Positions 7,228 to 15,052 of a DNA stretch of 26,899 nucleotides are shown here, piece by piece. A model generated the notes under the pieces. It was not told the DNA's origin. It saw only the letters and a program-made list of their open reading frames with translations, and did not search any database. The position numbers were made by a program, and so were the translations under genes. Source of the stretch: Caulobacter sp. CCH9-E1 (GTDB lineage Bacteria; Pseudomonadota; Alphaproteobacteria; Caulobacterales; Caulobacteraceae). The stretch spans positions 1-26,899 of the forward strand of contig NZ_LSJA01000334.1 in assembly GCF_001556515.1 (NCBI RefSeq). Direction: 5' to 3'. How positions within the stretch are numbered: position 1 is the stretch's first letter; each line of letters opens with the position of its first letter.

Positions 7228-8115
7228 ATGATCGAGCTCTTCGCCCTAGCCCTGATCCGCGCCCAGGTGGCGGCCGCCGCGGCGGTGCTGCTGATCATCG
7301 CCCTGCGGCCGTTCGCGCGCCGCCTGTTCGGACCGCGCCGGGCCTACGGCCTGTGGATCATCGCGCCGGCCGCGGCCGCCGCCGCCTTCTTCCCGAGCCT
7401 AGCCGAGACCATGGACCTGGGCTCGCCCGCCCGGCCGCTGGGCGTTTGGGCGCCGAAGCTGGTGATGCTGTGGCTGGCCGGCTGCGCGATCGCCACCGCG
7501 ATCCTCGTCCTGCGCGAGCACCTGTTCCGCCGCAAGGTTCGCCAGGGCCTCGCGGGCCCCGCCGTCATGGGCGCCCTGTGGCCGCGGATCGTCCTGCCCG
7601 CCGACTTCGCCCAGCGTTTCGACGCCCGCGAGCGCGAGATGATCCAACTGCACGAGCGCACCCACATCAATCGCGGCGACCCGATCGCCAACCTGGTCAT
7701 CGCCGTCTTCGGCGTGCTGGGCTGGTGCAATCCCTTGGTCGCCATGGCCCAGCGCCTGGTGCGCATCGACCAGGAGCTGGCCTGCGACGCCACGGTCGTG
7801 GCCCTGCGCTCGAACATCCGGGCCGACTACGCCAAGGCGCTGATGAAGGCGCAACTCAGCGTCTCGACCTCGCCCCTGGCCTGCGGCTGGGCGACCCATC
7901 CGCTGATTCTGCGCGTCTCGCTGCTGAACCGGCGCGAGCCCAGCCTGACCCGCGACGTCGCCGGATTCCTGACCATGACCTTCCTGACCGTCGCGGCCAT
8001 GGCCATCGTCTGGAGCGTCGCCCCCCGCGGCCCGGATTACAGCGACATGCCGCCGGCCTACGCGCCGCAGATGGATCCCTATACCGGCGCGATCACCTGG
8101 GTGGCGGAGCGTTAG
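7228..8115 (+). CDS. M56-family (BlaR1/MecR1-type) membrane metallopeptidase, no sensor domain
   Basis: The only plus-strand gene. It is 295 aa with hydrophobic segments at about 5-26, 40-57, 76-96, 154-173 and near 250. Zinc motif His142-Glu143-x-x-His146 (HERTH) and the downstream DQELACDA motif (Glu183) are the M56 signature. BlaR1 proteins cleave, directly or not, their partner repressor BlaI. Here the C-terminal penicillin-binding sensor domain is absent and only a short periplasmic tail remains. The start is ATG 7228; a longer frame would run back into glnE. No blaI gene is adjacent, although a BlaI-like operator sits 38 bp upstream. The gene is convergent with the sensor kinase gene and splits it from glnE. 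Confidence 0.88.
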   Translation: MIELFALALIRAQVAAAAAVLLIIALRPFARRLFGPRRAYGLWIIAPAAAAAAFFPSLAETMDLGSPARPLGVWAPKLVMLWLAGCAIATAILVLREHLFRRKVRQGLAGPAVMGALWPRIVLPADFAQRFDAREREMIQLHERTHINRGDPIANLVIAVFGVLGWCNPLVAMAQRLVRIDQELACDATVVALRSNIRADYAKALMKAQLSVSTSPLACGWATHPLILRVSLLNRREPSLTRDVAGFLTMTFLTVAAMAIVWSVAPRGPDYSDMPPAYAPQMDPYTGAITWVAER

Positions 8116-8117
8116 AG

Positions 8118-8140
8118 GGCGGCTTCGCCGCCATCCTTCT
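8118..8140 (+). terminator. Weak intrinsic terminator candidate after the M56 gene
   Basis: GGCGGC-TTC-GCCGCC (8118-8132) forms a six-pair hairpin three bases after the M56 stop and is followed by ATCCTTCTT. The T-tract is poor. It may act together with the adjacent inverted repeat between the convergent genes. Confidence 0.4.
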
Positions 8141-8265
8141 TCCCCCTCCGGGGGAGGAGCGGCGAAGGCGCGGAGGGGGCAAGTCAGAGCGAAATCACCT
8201 TACGCGCCCCCACCTGACCGCGCTGCGCGCGGTCGTCCGCCCCCAGAGGGGGCGGAAGGAGCCCC
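8136..8265. repeat. Family-B inverted repeat, copy 2
   Basis: GC-rich element with CCCCCTCCGGGGGAGGAGCG and GCGCGGAGGGGGC on the left (about 8141-8180). On the right are GCGCCCCCACCTGACCGCGC and CGCCCCCAGAGGGGGCGGAAG (to about 8258). It fills the space between the convergent M56 and sensor kinase genes and could serve as a two-way transcription barrier. It resembles the copies at both window ends in layout rather than base by base. Confidence 0.6.
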
Positions 8266-8272
8266 CCGGCCC

Positions 8273-9679
8273 CTACTCCACCCGCGGCAGCACAAGCGCC
8301 ACACGCAGGCCAGGGCCGGTGCCGTTATATTCGCCAGGCCCTTCCGCCAGCTCCAGCCGCCCGCCGTGCGAGGCGGCCACCGCCTGGACCAGGGACAGGC
8401 CAAGGCCGGCGCCAGGCTCGCTGCGGCTGTTCTCCAGGCGCACGAAGCGCTGGACCACCCGGGCGCGGTCGGCCTCGGGCACGCCCGGGCCCGTGTCGGT
8501 GACCGAGAACTCCAGCTCGCCCGACGAGGTGCGCCGAGCGCGCAGCATGATCGCCCCGCCCTCGGGCGTGTACTTGATGGCGTTGTCGAGGATGTTGGCC
8601 AGGGCCTGGGCCAGGAACTCGCGGTTGCCCTTGATCGACAGGGCCGGCGTGATCTCGGCCTTGAAGTCGAGGCCCTTGTCCTCGCAGGACAGCTCGTAGA
8701 GCTCGGCCATGTCGCCGGCCAGCTCCGAGGCGTCGAACACCCGCTGGTCCGGCGCGGCGCCCGCGGCCTGCAGGCGGGCGATGGCCAGCACGGCGTTGAA
8801 GGTCTTCAGCACGCCGTCGGCGTCGGCCAGGGCGGTCTCCAGCGCCGCCACCGGATCGCCCTTGCCGTTCTCGGCGTCGATCAGGGCGACTTCCATCCGC
8901 GCGCGCAGGCGGGTGAGCGGCGAGCGCAGGTCGTGGGCGATGGCGTCGCCGGCGTGGCGCAGGCCGCCCATCAGGCGCTCGATCCGGTCGAGCATGTCGT
9001 TCAGGCCCTCGGCCAGCTCGTCGTACTCGTCGCGGGCGCCACGCAGCTTGGCGCGGGCGCGCAGGTCGCCGGCGCGGACCGCGTTGACCACGTCCACGAG
9101 GCCCTGCATCGAGCGGCTGACATTACGGCTAATCACCACCCCGCCGGCCAGGCCCAGCAGGATGACCAGCGCCCCCGCGCCCCACAGCGCCCGGACGATC
9201 TTGCGGACATAGGCCTCGGAGGCGTCGACGTCGGCCCCGACGAACAGGATTTCGCCATGGTCGAGACGCTGCTGCACCCCGCGCGCGGCGGCCTTGACCT
9301 CCGCGCCGTCGGGATCGGTCTCGGTCACCTTGAAGCTGGCCCATTCGGGACCGTCACCGGAGAAGTTGGCGATCGGCGACTCCTCGATCGAGCCCGAGAT
9401 GCGCTTGCCGGTCTTGTCGGCCAGGAAATAGAGGAACGGCCGCTCGCCGGTGGCCCGCTCGACGATGGTCTGGTTCAGGGCGTTGACGCCGCCCTGGCGG
9501 TACGCCGCCTCCAGGCTCTCGAACTCTCGGCTGATCTCGGCCTGGGCGCGCCGGTTCACCTCGCCCGCCGTGGCCACGTAGATGTAGCCCAGGAAGGCGC
9601 TGGCCGCCGCGGCGAACAACGCCAGGAACAGCAGGGTCAGCCGGAACGGCGTGGTGCGGAGAAGGCGCGGCAGACGCAT
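8273..9679 (-). CDS. HAMP-containing sensor histidine kinase, partner of the upstream OmpR-type regulator
   Basis: Membrane sensor kinase of 468 aa. TM1 is at about 13-33, a periplasmic domain at about 36-163, TM2 at about 165-185, then HAMP and the dimerisation helix with His249 in DAIAHDLRSPLTRLR. The ATPase domain follows, with the N box ANILDNAIKYTP, a G1 box near TDTGPGVPE and a G2 box GAGLGLSLV. ATG 9679 lacks a close Shine-Dalgarno sequence (GAGGAGG is about 19 bases away). It follows its response regulator after a 177-bp gap holding a CIR-like repeat. Position after degP and before glnE matches an unnamed rhizobial pair, as I recall it. The signal is unknown; linkage to degP suggests an envelope cue. 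Confidence 0.93.
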   Translation of the reverse strand: MRLPRLLRTTPFRLTLLFLALFAAAASAFLGYIYVATAGEVNRRAQAEISREFESLEAAYRQGGVNALNQTIVERATGERPFLYFLADKTGKRISGSIEESPIANFSGDGPEWASFKVTETDPDGAEVKAAARGVQQRLDHGEILFVGADVDASEAYVRKIVRALWGAGALVILLGLAGGVVISRNVSRSMQGLVDVVNAVRAGDLRARAKLRGARDEYDELAEGLNDMLDRIERLMGGLRHAGDAIAHDLRSPLTRLRARMEVALIDAENGKGDPVAALETALADADGVLKTFNAVLAIARLQAAGAAPDQRVFDASELAGDMAELYELSCEDKGLDFKAEITPALSIKGNREFLAQALANILDNAIKYTPEGGAIMLRARRTSSGELEFSVTDTGPGVPEADRARVVQRFVRLENSRSEPGAGLGLSLVQAVAASHGGRLELAEGPGEYNGTGPGLRVALVLPRVE

Positions 9680-9741
9680 GGTGTCGTAGGCGCTAAGGCC
9701 TCCTCGGAGCCGAACCGGTCAGAGTTCGGAAGAATGATTTT

Positions 9742-9850
9742 CCCGACCTTCCCGGCCAACGCCGGGCCCCAGATGCAGCCTGAGCGAAAATCCAGTCCGG
9801 CGCCGCTCGGCCCTTCGATCTGGACCCCGGCGTTCGCCGGGGCGATCGGA
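9742..9850. repeat. CIR-like long inverted repeat, copy 3 (diverged)
   Basis: Left arm TCCCGGCCAACGCCGGGCCC (from 9750) and right arm CCCCGGCGTTCGCCGGGGCG (from 9825). The spacer is shorter than in the other copies, and the arm-edge GANTC found in copies 1, 2 and 4 is missing (AGATG instead of AGATTC). It lies between a response regulator gene and its sensor kinase gene. Confidence 0.8.
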
Positions 9851-9856
9851 TGAAGG

Positions 9857-10528
9857 TTACGGATCCAGTCGGTAGCCGGCGCCGCGCACCGTCTGCAGCA
9901 TCGGCCGGTCGAAGCCCTTGTCGATCTTGCTGCGCAGGCGCGAGATGTGGACGTCGATGACGTTGGTCTGCGGGTCGAAGTGATACTCCCAGACCTTCTC
10001 CAGCAGCATGGTGCGAGTCACCGACTGGCCGGCGTGGCGCATCATGAATTCCAGCAGCTGGAATTCGCGCGGCTGCAGGTCGATCTCCTTGCCCTGGCGA
10101 TGGACCGTCCGGTTGATCAGGTTCATCTCAAGCTCGCCGACCTTCAGGGTCGTGGCGACCGCGCCGGTCTCGCGGCGGCGCGACAGAGCCTCGACCCGGG
10201 CCATCAGCTCGGGGAAGGCGTAGGGCTTGACCAGATAGTCGTCGGCGCCCGCGCGCAGGCCGGTGACGCGGTCGTTGACCTCGCCCAGGGCCGACAGGAA
10301 CAGCACCGGCGTCTGGTCGCCCTCGCGGCGCAGGGTCTCGACCACGGTGACGCCGTCCATCTTCGGCATCATGCGGTCGACGACCAGGACGTCGAAGCCG
10401 CCCTTCTGAGCCACGCCCAGGCCGGCCTCGCCGTCGGGCGCATGCTCGACCTCATAGCCGGCCTCCTTCAGGCCGTGCGCCATGGCGCCGGCGGCTTCCA
10501 GGTCGTCTTCGATAATCAGAATACGCAT
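9857..10528 (-). CDS. OmpR-family two-component response regulator
   Basis: Regulator of 223 aa. The receiver domain has acidic residues EDD at 7-9, phospho-acceptor Asp51 (VVDRMMPKMDG) and Lys in YLVKPY near 101. The C-terminal winged-helix DNA-binding domain (about 128-223) contains LQPREFQLLEFMMRH and VIDVHISRLRSKID. ATG 10528 is chosen because the receiver begins there and GAGGGG lies eight bases upstream. It is encoded 190 bp after degP, from which an intrinsic terminator separates it, so it probably has its own promoter. A near-perfect dyad at 10559-10581 may be an operator. The next gene is its cognate kinase. Confidence 0.95.
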   Translation of the reverse strand: MRILIIEDDLEAAGAMAHGLKEAGYEVEHAPDGEAGLGVAQKGGFDVLVVDRMMPKMDGVTVVETLRREGDQTPVLFLSALGEVNDRVTGLRAGADDYLVKPYAFPELMARVEALSRRRETGAVATTLKVGELEMNLINRTVHRQGKEIDLQPREFQLLEFMMRHAGQSVTRTMLLEKVWEYHFDPQTNVIDVHISRLRSKIDKGFDRPMLQTVRGAGYRLDP

Positions 10529-10558
10529 CAGCGAGCCCCTCATGCGCGCGGACAGACA

Positions 10559-10581
10559 GGTTGGACGATCGACGTTCAACC
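10559..10581. promoter_or_regulatory. Dyad GGTTGGAC-N7-GTTCAACC upstream of the response regulator
   Basis: Eight-base arms with one mismatch, centred about 42 bp before the regulator ATG. A GATTC (GANTC) site follows at 10582-10586. Candidate operator or promoter element. OmpR-type proteins usually bind direct repeats, so the binder may be another factor. Confidence 0.35.
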
Positions 10582-10656
10582 GATTCTGCGCCAGCGCGCG
10601 ATAGTTGCTTCGGAAATACCGCTTTCGGCGACCCGCGTAACTTAAACCTTGGTCAG

Positions 10657-10695
10657 AAACGAAAAAGCCCCGCTCCGGCGGACCGGAACGGGGCT
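10657..10695 (-). terminator. Rho-independent terminator of degP
   Basis: Read on the minus strand, AGCCCCGTTCCGG - TCCG - CCGGAGCGGGGCT forms a 13-pair stem with one mismatch (10695-10666), followed by TTTTCGTTTC. It starts 23 bp after the degP stop codon. Confidence 0.88.
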
Positions 10696-10718
10696 CAGTC
10701 GTTCAAGGACTAATCGGC

Positions 10719-12299
10719 TTACGGCGCGATCTTCAGCGGAACGAAGACCGGGCGGTTCTGGCGGATGACCTTGACCAGGACAGCGGTGCGGCCAGCCTTC
10801 TTGGCGGACGCGACGGCCGCGTTGACCTCGGCCGCGCTGGTGACCGCCACGCCGTTGATGTTGGCCAGCACGTCGCCCTTCGCCAGGCCCTTCTCGCCCG
10901 CGTCGCTGTCGCCCTTCACGCCGACGATCAGCAGACCCTTGATCTCGCTGTCGATCTTGTAGGTGTCGCGGGCGGCCTGGTCGATCGGCGCCAGGGTCAG
11001 GCCCAGGGCGTCGACCCGCTGGTTGGCGGGCTTGCCCGGGCTGGGGGCGGCGCCGCCTTCCTGATCCTGATCGTCGTCATTGACCGCCAGGGAGTTCTCC
11101 GACGGGCGCGTGCCCGAGCGGACGTCGACGACCCGCGGCTTGCCGTCGCGGATGATCGACATCTTGATGATCTGGCCGGGACGGGCCTTGGACACTTCGC
11201 GGGTCAGTTCCGAGCGGTCGGCGACCTTGACGCCGTTGACGCCCACCAGGATGTCGTCGGGCAGCAGGCCGGCCTTGGCGGCCGGACCACCGGCGACGAC
11301 CTCGGCGACGATCGCGCCCTTGACGTCCTTCAGGCCCAGGGCCTCGGCCGACTCCGCGCTGAAGTCTTGGATGCTGACGCCGATATAGCCCCGCACCACC
11401 TTGCCGCCGGCGATCAGTTGCTTGGCGGTGTCCTCGGCGACGTCGGCGGGAATGGCGAAACCGATGCCGACCGAACCGCCCGACGGCGAATAGATGGCGC
11501 TGTTGACGCCGATCACCCGGCCGTAGATGTCGAAGCTGGGACCGCCCGAATTGCCGCGGTTAATCGGGGCGTCGATCTGGATGTAGTCGACGAACTGCGA
11601 GGTCGAGTCCTGCAGGTTCCGCCCATAGGCCGAGATGATGCCGGCCGTGGCGGTGCCGCCCAGGCCGAACGGATTGCCGATCGTGATGACCCAGTCGCCG
11701 ACGCGCGGCTTGGCCTGGTTCTCGAAGTTCACATACGGGAACTCGGCGTTCTTGGCCTTGGGATCGGCGACCTTGATCACCGCCAGGTCGGTGCCTTCGT
11801 CGCGCCCCACCAGCGTGGCCTTCAGCTCGCGGCCGTCCTTCATCACCACCTGGATGTCGTCGGCGTCGGCGACGACGTGGTTGTTGGTGACGATGTAGCC
11901 GTCGGCCGAGATGAAGAAGCCGGAGCCGGCCGACTGCTGCTTGGGCGCGGCGGGCGCGTCGCCGTCATCGCCGTCTTGGCCCTGGCTGGGCGCCTTCTTG
12001 CCGCGCGGCACGATGTCGAAGCCCTCGAAGCCGGGAATGCGCAGCGGCTGCGGCGAGGCCTTGGACGTCACGTTGATCTGGACGACCGCGGGCGACACCT
12101 TCTCGAAGATGTCGGCGAACGACATCGGCGCGCCGGGCGGCGGCGCGAAGGCCGGCGCGCTCGCGACGTTGGTGCGAACGACTTGGCCCTCGGCGGCGTC
12201 CGCCGTTCCCATGCGCATACCGACGCCGGCCAAGGCCGCGCAGGCTACGCCCGCGCCCGCCACCGCGCCCACAATGAAACCCGACTTCCTAGCGGTCAT
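10719..12299 (-). CDS. degP: DegP/HtrA-type periplasmic serine protease (Do family)
   Basis: ATP-independent envelope protease/chaperone that degrades or holds misfolded periplasmic proteins. It is 526 aa. The N-terminal segment is a signal or membrane anchor (about 7-28). The trypsin-like domain (about 60-290) carries His141 (TNNHVV), Asp171 (GTDLAVI) and Ser251 (RGNSGGP). Two PDZ domains follow (about 290-385 and 430-520), joined by an acidic linker (NDDDQDQEGG). ATG 12299 has GAGGAAAG about seven bases upstream. It lies after ccmH, and its transcript ends at a strong terminator. A GC-rich hairpin with a GAAA loop lies just before its ribosome site. Conserved linkage with cytochrome c maturation genes suggests shared envelope duties. 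Confidence 0.97.
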   Translation of the reverse strand: MTARKSGFIVGAVAGAGVACAALAGVGMRMGTADAAEGQVVRTNVASAPAFAPPPGAPMSFADIFEKVSPAVVQINVTSKASPQPLRIPGFEGFDIVPRGKKAPSQGQDGDDGDAPAAPKQQSAGSGFFISADGYIVTNNHVVADADDIQVVMKDGRELKATLVGRDEGTDLAVIKVADPKAKNAEFPYVNFENQAKPRVGDWVITIGNPFGLGGTATAGIISAYGRNLQDSTSQFVDYIQIDAPINRGNSGGPSFDIYGRVIGVNSAIYSPSGGSVGIGFAIPADVAEDTAKQLIAGGKVVRGYIGVSIQDFSAESAEALGLKDVKGAIVAEVVAGGPAAKAGLLPDDILVGVNGVKVADRSELTREVSKARPGQIIKMSIIRDGKPRVVDVRSGTRPSENSLAVNDDDQDQEGGAAPSPGKPANQRVDALGLTLAPIDQAARDTYKIDSEIKGLLIVGVKGDSDAGEKGLAKGDVLANINGVAVTSAAEVNAAVASAKKAGRTAVLVKVIRQNRPVFVPLKIAP

Positions 12300-12315
12300 T
12301 CTCGTCTTTCCTCAC

Positions 12316-12363
12316 CCGCGCGTTTCCGCGCGGTCCCTTACGTCTCAAGCCGCGCCGGCGCGG
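12316..12363 (-). promoter_or_regulatory. Tandem GC hairpins in the degP leader
   Basis: In the degP mRNA sense, CCGCGCG-GAAA-CGCGCGG (12333-12316) is a seven-pair stem capped by a GNRA tetraloop, ending two bases before the GAGGAAAG ribosome site (12313-12306). Upstream, CCGCGCCGGCGCGG (12350-12363) is a perfect 14-base palindrome. They may stabilise the leader or modulate initiation or transcription. Confidence 0.4.
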
Positions 12364-12472
12364 TCCCTCTGACTACAGAACCTAGTCCCACGCATAAAAG
12401 GTGCAATGGTTCTCGACCTAATCTTCACGCCCCGGCGAGCACTTCTTGCGGCCCCTTTTCGGCGCAATCGTG

Positions 12473-12928
12473 TCAATCGTCTTGGAGCAGGCGCTTCAGG
12501 CGCTCTTCCTCGTCCTGCGAAAGCTCGCCCTCTGCTGGCGCGCGCCGACGCAGAAGCCCGACCATCAGGGCGCCGCCGATCAGCAGAATGCCCACGGGAG
12601 CCAGCCACAGCACGGCGTTGCCGGCCGAGAACGGCGGCTTCAGCAGCACGAACTCGCCATAGCGCTCGACCAGGAACGCGCGGATCTCGCGATCGCTGCG
12701 GCCGGCCTTGACCTGCTCGCGGACAATTCGCCGCAGATCGCCGGCCAGCTGGGCCTCGGAGTCGTCGATCGACTCGTTCTGGCAGACCAGGCAGCGGACC
12801 TCGCGGAACAGGGCGCGGGCGTGGGCCTCCTGCGCCGGATCGGCCAGGCGCTCGGACGGCTCGGACGCGCCGGCCGTCAGGGCGATGGCGCAGAGGGCGA
12901 CGGCGGCGGCCTTGAGCTTGCGGATCAC
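12473..12928 (-). CDS. ccmH: CcmH/CycL, cytochrome c maturation thioreductase subunit
   Basis: Membrane-bound thioredoxin-like protein of the cytochrome c heme lyase complex. It keeps the apocytochrome CXXCH thiols reduced for heme attachment. It is 151 aa: signal/anchor at about 7-22, active-site RCLVCQN with Cys46 and Cys49, and a C-terminal TM at about 104-126 followed by a charged tail. The start is GTG at 12928, overlapping the ccmF stop as GTGA, with AGGAGA nine bases upstream. It is the last gene of ccmIEFH. Confidence 0.95.
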   Translation of the reverse strand: MIRKLKAAAVALCAIALTAGASEPSERLADPAQEAHARALFREVRCLVCQNESIDDSEAQLAGDLRRIVREQVKAGRSDREIRAFLVERYGEFVLLKPPFSAGNAVLWLAPVGILLIGGALMVGLLRRRAPAEGELSQDEEERLKRLLQDD

Positions 12929-14907
12929 GACACCGTCTCCTGCGCCCGGCGCCCGACGCCCAGCCGCACCCGGCGGTCCGACAGCGAGACGACGCCGCCC
13001 ACGGCCATCAGCAGCGGCCCCAGGAAGATCAGCCGGACCCACGGGTTCACATAGGCGCGGATCAGCCAGGCGGGCTTGCCGTCCTCGCCCGCCCGGCGCT
13101 CGCCCATCACGACATAGATGTCGTTGAGAACGCTGGGGCAGATCGAGACTTCCGAGGTGGTTTGGCCGCCGGTGGGGTAGAACCGGCGCTCGGGCGCGGC
13201 GAGGCAGACCAGCCGGCCCTTTTTGTCGACCACCTTCACGACGCCGCGCTCGGCCAGATAGTTCGGCCCCTCGACCGTGCCGACCCTGGTCAGGGTCAAG
13301 GTGTAGGCGCCCAGCGGCTGGCTGCCGTTCAGGCTCAAGGCTTGAGCCGCCTCGACGCGCCAGGCGGTCTCGAACGAGGCGCCGAGCACGAAGATCCCTA
13401 GGCCCGCGTGGGCCAGGGTCGTGCCCCAGGCGCCGCGCGGCAGGCCGCGGGCGCGGCGCAGGCTCTCCCCGGCCGGGGCGCGGAACAGCTTCAGGCGCTC
13501 GGCCAGCTCCAGCAGCGCGCCGCCGATCAGCCAGAAGCCGACAACGAGACCGCCGCTGGCCAGGACCTTGCGCGGCTGGACGACGGCGTAGGCGATCAGG
13601 CCGAGAATGACGGCGGCCGCCAGGACGACCCACAGCTTGCGGGCGACGCCGCCGGCGTCGCCGCGCTTCCAGGCCAGCAGCGGCCCGGCCGGCAGCACCG
13701 CGAAGGCCAGGATCATCAGCGGCGTGAACGTCAGGTTGAAGAACGGCGCGCCGACCGAGACGGCCTCGCCGTCCATGGCCTCGCGGATCAGCGGGAACAG
13801 CGTGCCCAGCAGCACCACCGCCGTCGCGGTCGACAGCAGGATGTTGTTGAGAACGATCGCGCTCTCGCGGCTGATCGTGCGGAACTGGCCGCCGGGATTG
13901 AGGCTGGGCGCGCGCAGGGCGAACAGCAGGAAGCCGGCGCCGGCCGCGACGCCCATCATGATCAGCAGCAAGACGCCGCGCGTCGGATCGACGGCGAAGG
14001 CGTGGACGGAGGTCAGCACGCCCGAGCGCACCAGGAAGGCGCCCAGCATCGAGAAGGTGAAGGCCGCCAAGGCCAGGAACGCCGTCCATCCCGGCAGGGC
14101 GCCGCGCTTTTCGGTGACGATGGCCGAGTGCAGCAGGGCCGCGCCGATCAGCCAGGGCATGAAGCTGGCGTTCTCGACCGGGTCCCAGAACCACCAGCCG
14201 CCCCAGCCCAGCTCGTAATAGGCCCAGAAGGCGCCCAGGGTGATGCCGACGGTCAGCAGGCTCCAGGCCGCCAGGGTCCAGGGCCGCACCCAGCGGGCCC
14301 AGGCCGCGTCGATGCGGCCGTCGATCAGCGCCGCCAGCGACAGCGAATAGACGACCGAGAAGCCGACATAGCCGGCGTAGAGGAACGGCGGGTGGAAGGC
14401 CAGGGCCGGGTCCTGCAGCAGCGGATTGAGCGACCGCCCTTCGATCGGCGCGTCCAGCAGGCGCTCCATCGGGTTCGAGGCGAACACCGTATAGGCCAGG
14501 AAGAGGACGCCCAGCGCGCCCTGGATGGCGATGGCGTAGGCCCGCAGACGCGGCGGCAGGCTGTCGCCGAAGAAGGCCATGGCCGCGCCGTAGCCGGTCA
14601 ACACCAGGCACCACAGCAGCATCGAGCCCTCGTGGCTGCCCCAGGCGCCGGCCACCTTGTAGAGCATCGGCTTGGCGGTGTGCGAGTTGGCCGCGACGTT
14701 GGCGACCGAGAAGTCCGAGACCACGAAGGCGTGGATCAGGCAGGCGAAGGCGACGGACACGGCCAGGAACACCGCGACGGCCGCGCCGCGCCCCGCGCCG
14801 GCCAGCACCACGGACCGCCGCGCGCCGCCGACCGCCGACAGGCCGGTCTGGGCGAGCGACAGCATCAACGCCAGGACGAGGGCGAAGGCGCCAAGCTCGG
14901 TGATCAT
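12925..14907 (-). CDS. ccmF: CcmF/CycK, cytochrome c heme lyase integral membrane subunit
   Basis: Polytopic membrane protein that takes heme from holo-CcmE and attaches it to apocytochrome c. It is 660 aa, the expected size. The WWD heme-handling motif is GWGGWWFWDPVENASFMPW at about 234-252. HEGSMLLW at 92-99 and FHPPFLY at 171-177 supply the conserved periplasmic His positions. ATG 14907 is preceded by GGGGAG, which borders the repeat that separates the gene from ccmE. The 3' end overlaps ccmH. Confidence 0.97.
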   Translation of the reverse strand: MITELGAFALVLALMLSLAQTGLSAVGGARRSVVLAGAGRGAAVAVFLAVSVAFACLIHAFVVSDFSVANVAANSHTAKPMLYKVAGAWGSHEGSMLLWCLVLTGYGAAMAFFGDSLPPRLRAYAIAIQGALGVLFLAYTVFASNPMERLLDAPIEGRSLNPLLQDPALAFHPPFLYAGYVGFSVVYSLSLAALIDGRIDAAWARWVRPWTLAAWSLLTVGITLGAFWAYYELGWGGWWFWDPVENASFMPWLIGAALLHSAIVTEKRGALPGWTAFLALAAFTFSMLGAFLVRSGVLTSVHAFAVDPTRGVLLLIMMGVAAGAGFLLFALRAPSLNPGGQFRTISRESAIVLNNILLSTATAVVLLGTLFPLIREAMDGEAVSVGAPFFNLTFTPLMILAFAVLPAGPLLAWKRGDAGGVARKLWVVLAAAVILGLIAYAVVQPRKVLASGGLVVGFWLIGGALLELAERLKLFRAPAGESLRRARGLPRGAWGTTLAHAGLGIFVLGASFETAWRVEAAQALSLNGSQPLGAYTLTLTRVGTVEGPNYLAERGVVKVVDKKGRLVCLAAPERRFYPTGGQTTSEVSICPSVLNDIYVVMGERRAGEDGKPAWLIRAYVNPWVRLIFLGPLLMAVGGVVSLSDRRVRLGVGRRAQETVS

Positions 14908-14916
14908 TGGAACACT

Positions 14917-15041
14917 CCCCTTCTCCCCTTGCGGGAGAAGGTGGCCGCCGAAGGCGGTCGGATGAGGGGTCGCGCGGACAGGATCGAGAAACCCCTCATC
15001 CGTCGCTGCGCGACACCTTCTCCCGCAAGGGGAGAAGGGAA
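14917..15041. repeat. Long perfect inverted repeat between ccmE and ccmF
   Basis: The 26-base arm at 14918-14943 (CCCTTCTCCCCTTGCGGGAG, then AAGGTG) is perfectly inverted at 15014-15039. Inside lie further opposing segments, GGATGAGGGGT and ACCCCTCATCC. As RNA this would be a very stable 120-nt structure. The element sits inside an otherwise overlapping operon, and its edge abuts the ccmF ribosome site. Confidence 0.9.
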
Positions 15042-15052
15042 ACGAAGGGCGG

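Noticed and set aside
12473..14614. One long minus frame that would fuse CcmH to 560 upstream residues
   Set aside because: The upstream part is out of frame with CcmF and Arg/Pro-rich. CcmH starts at GTG 12928 with a ribosome site.
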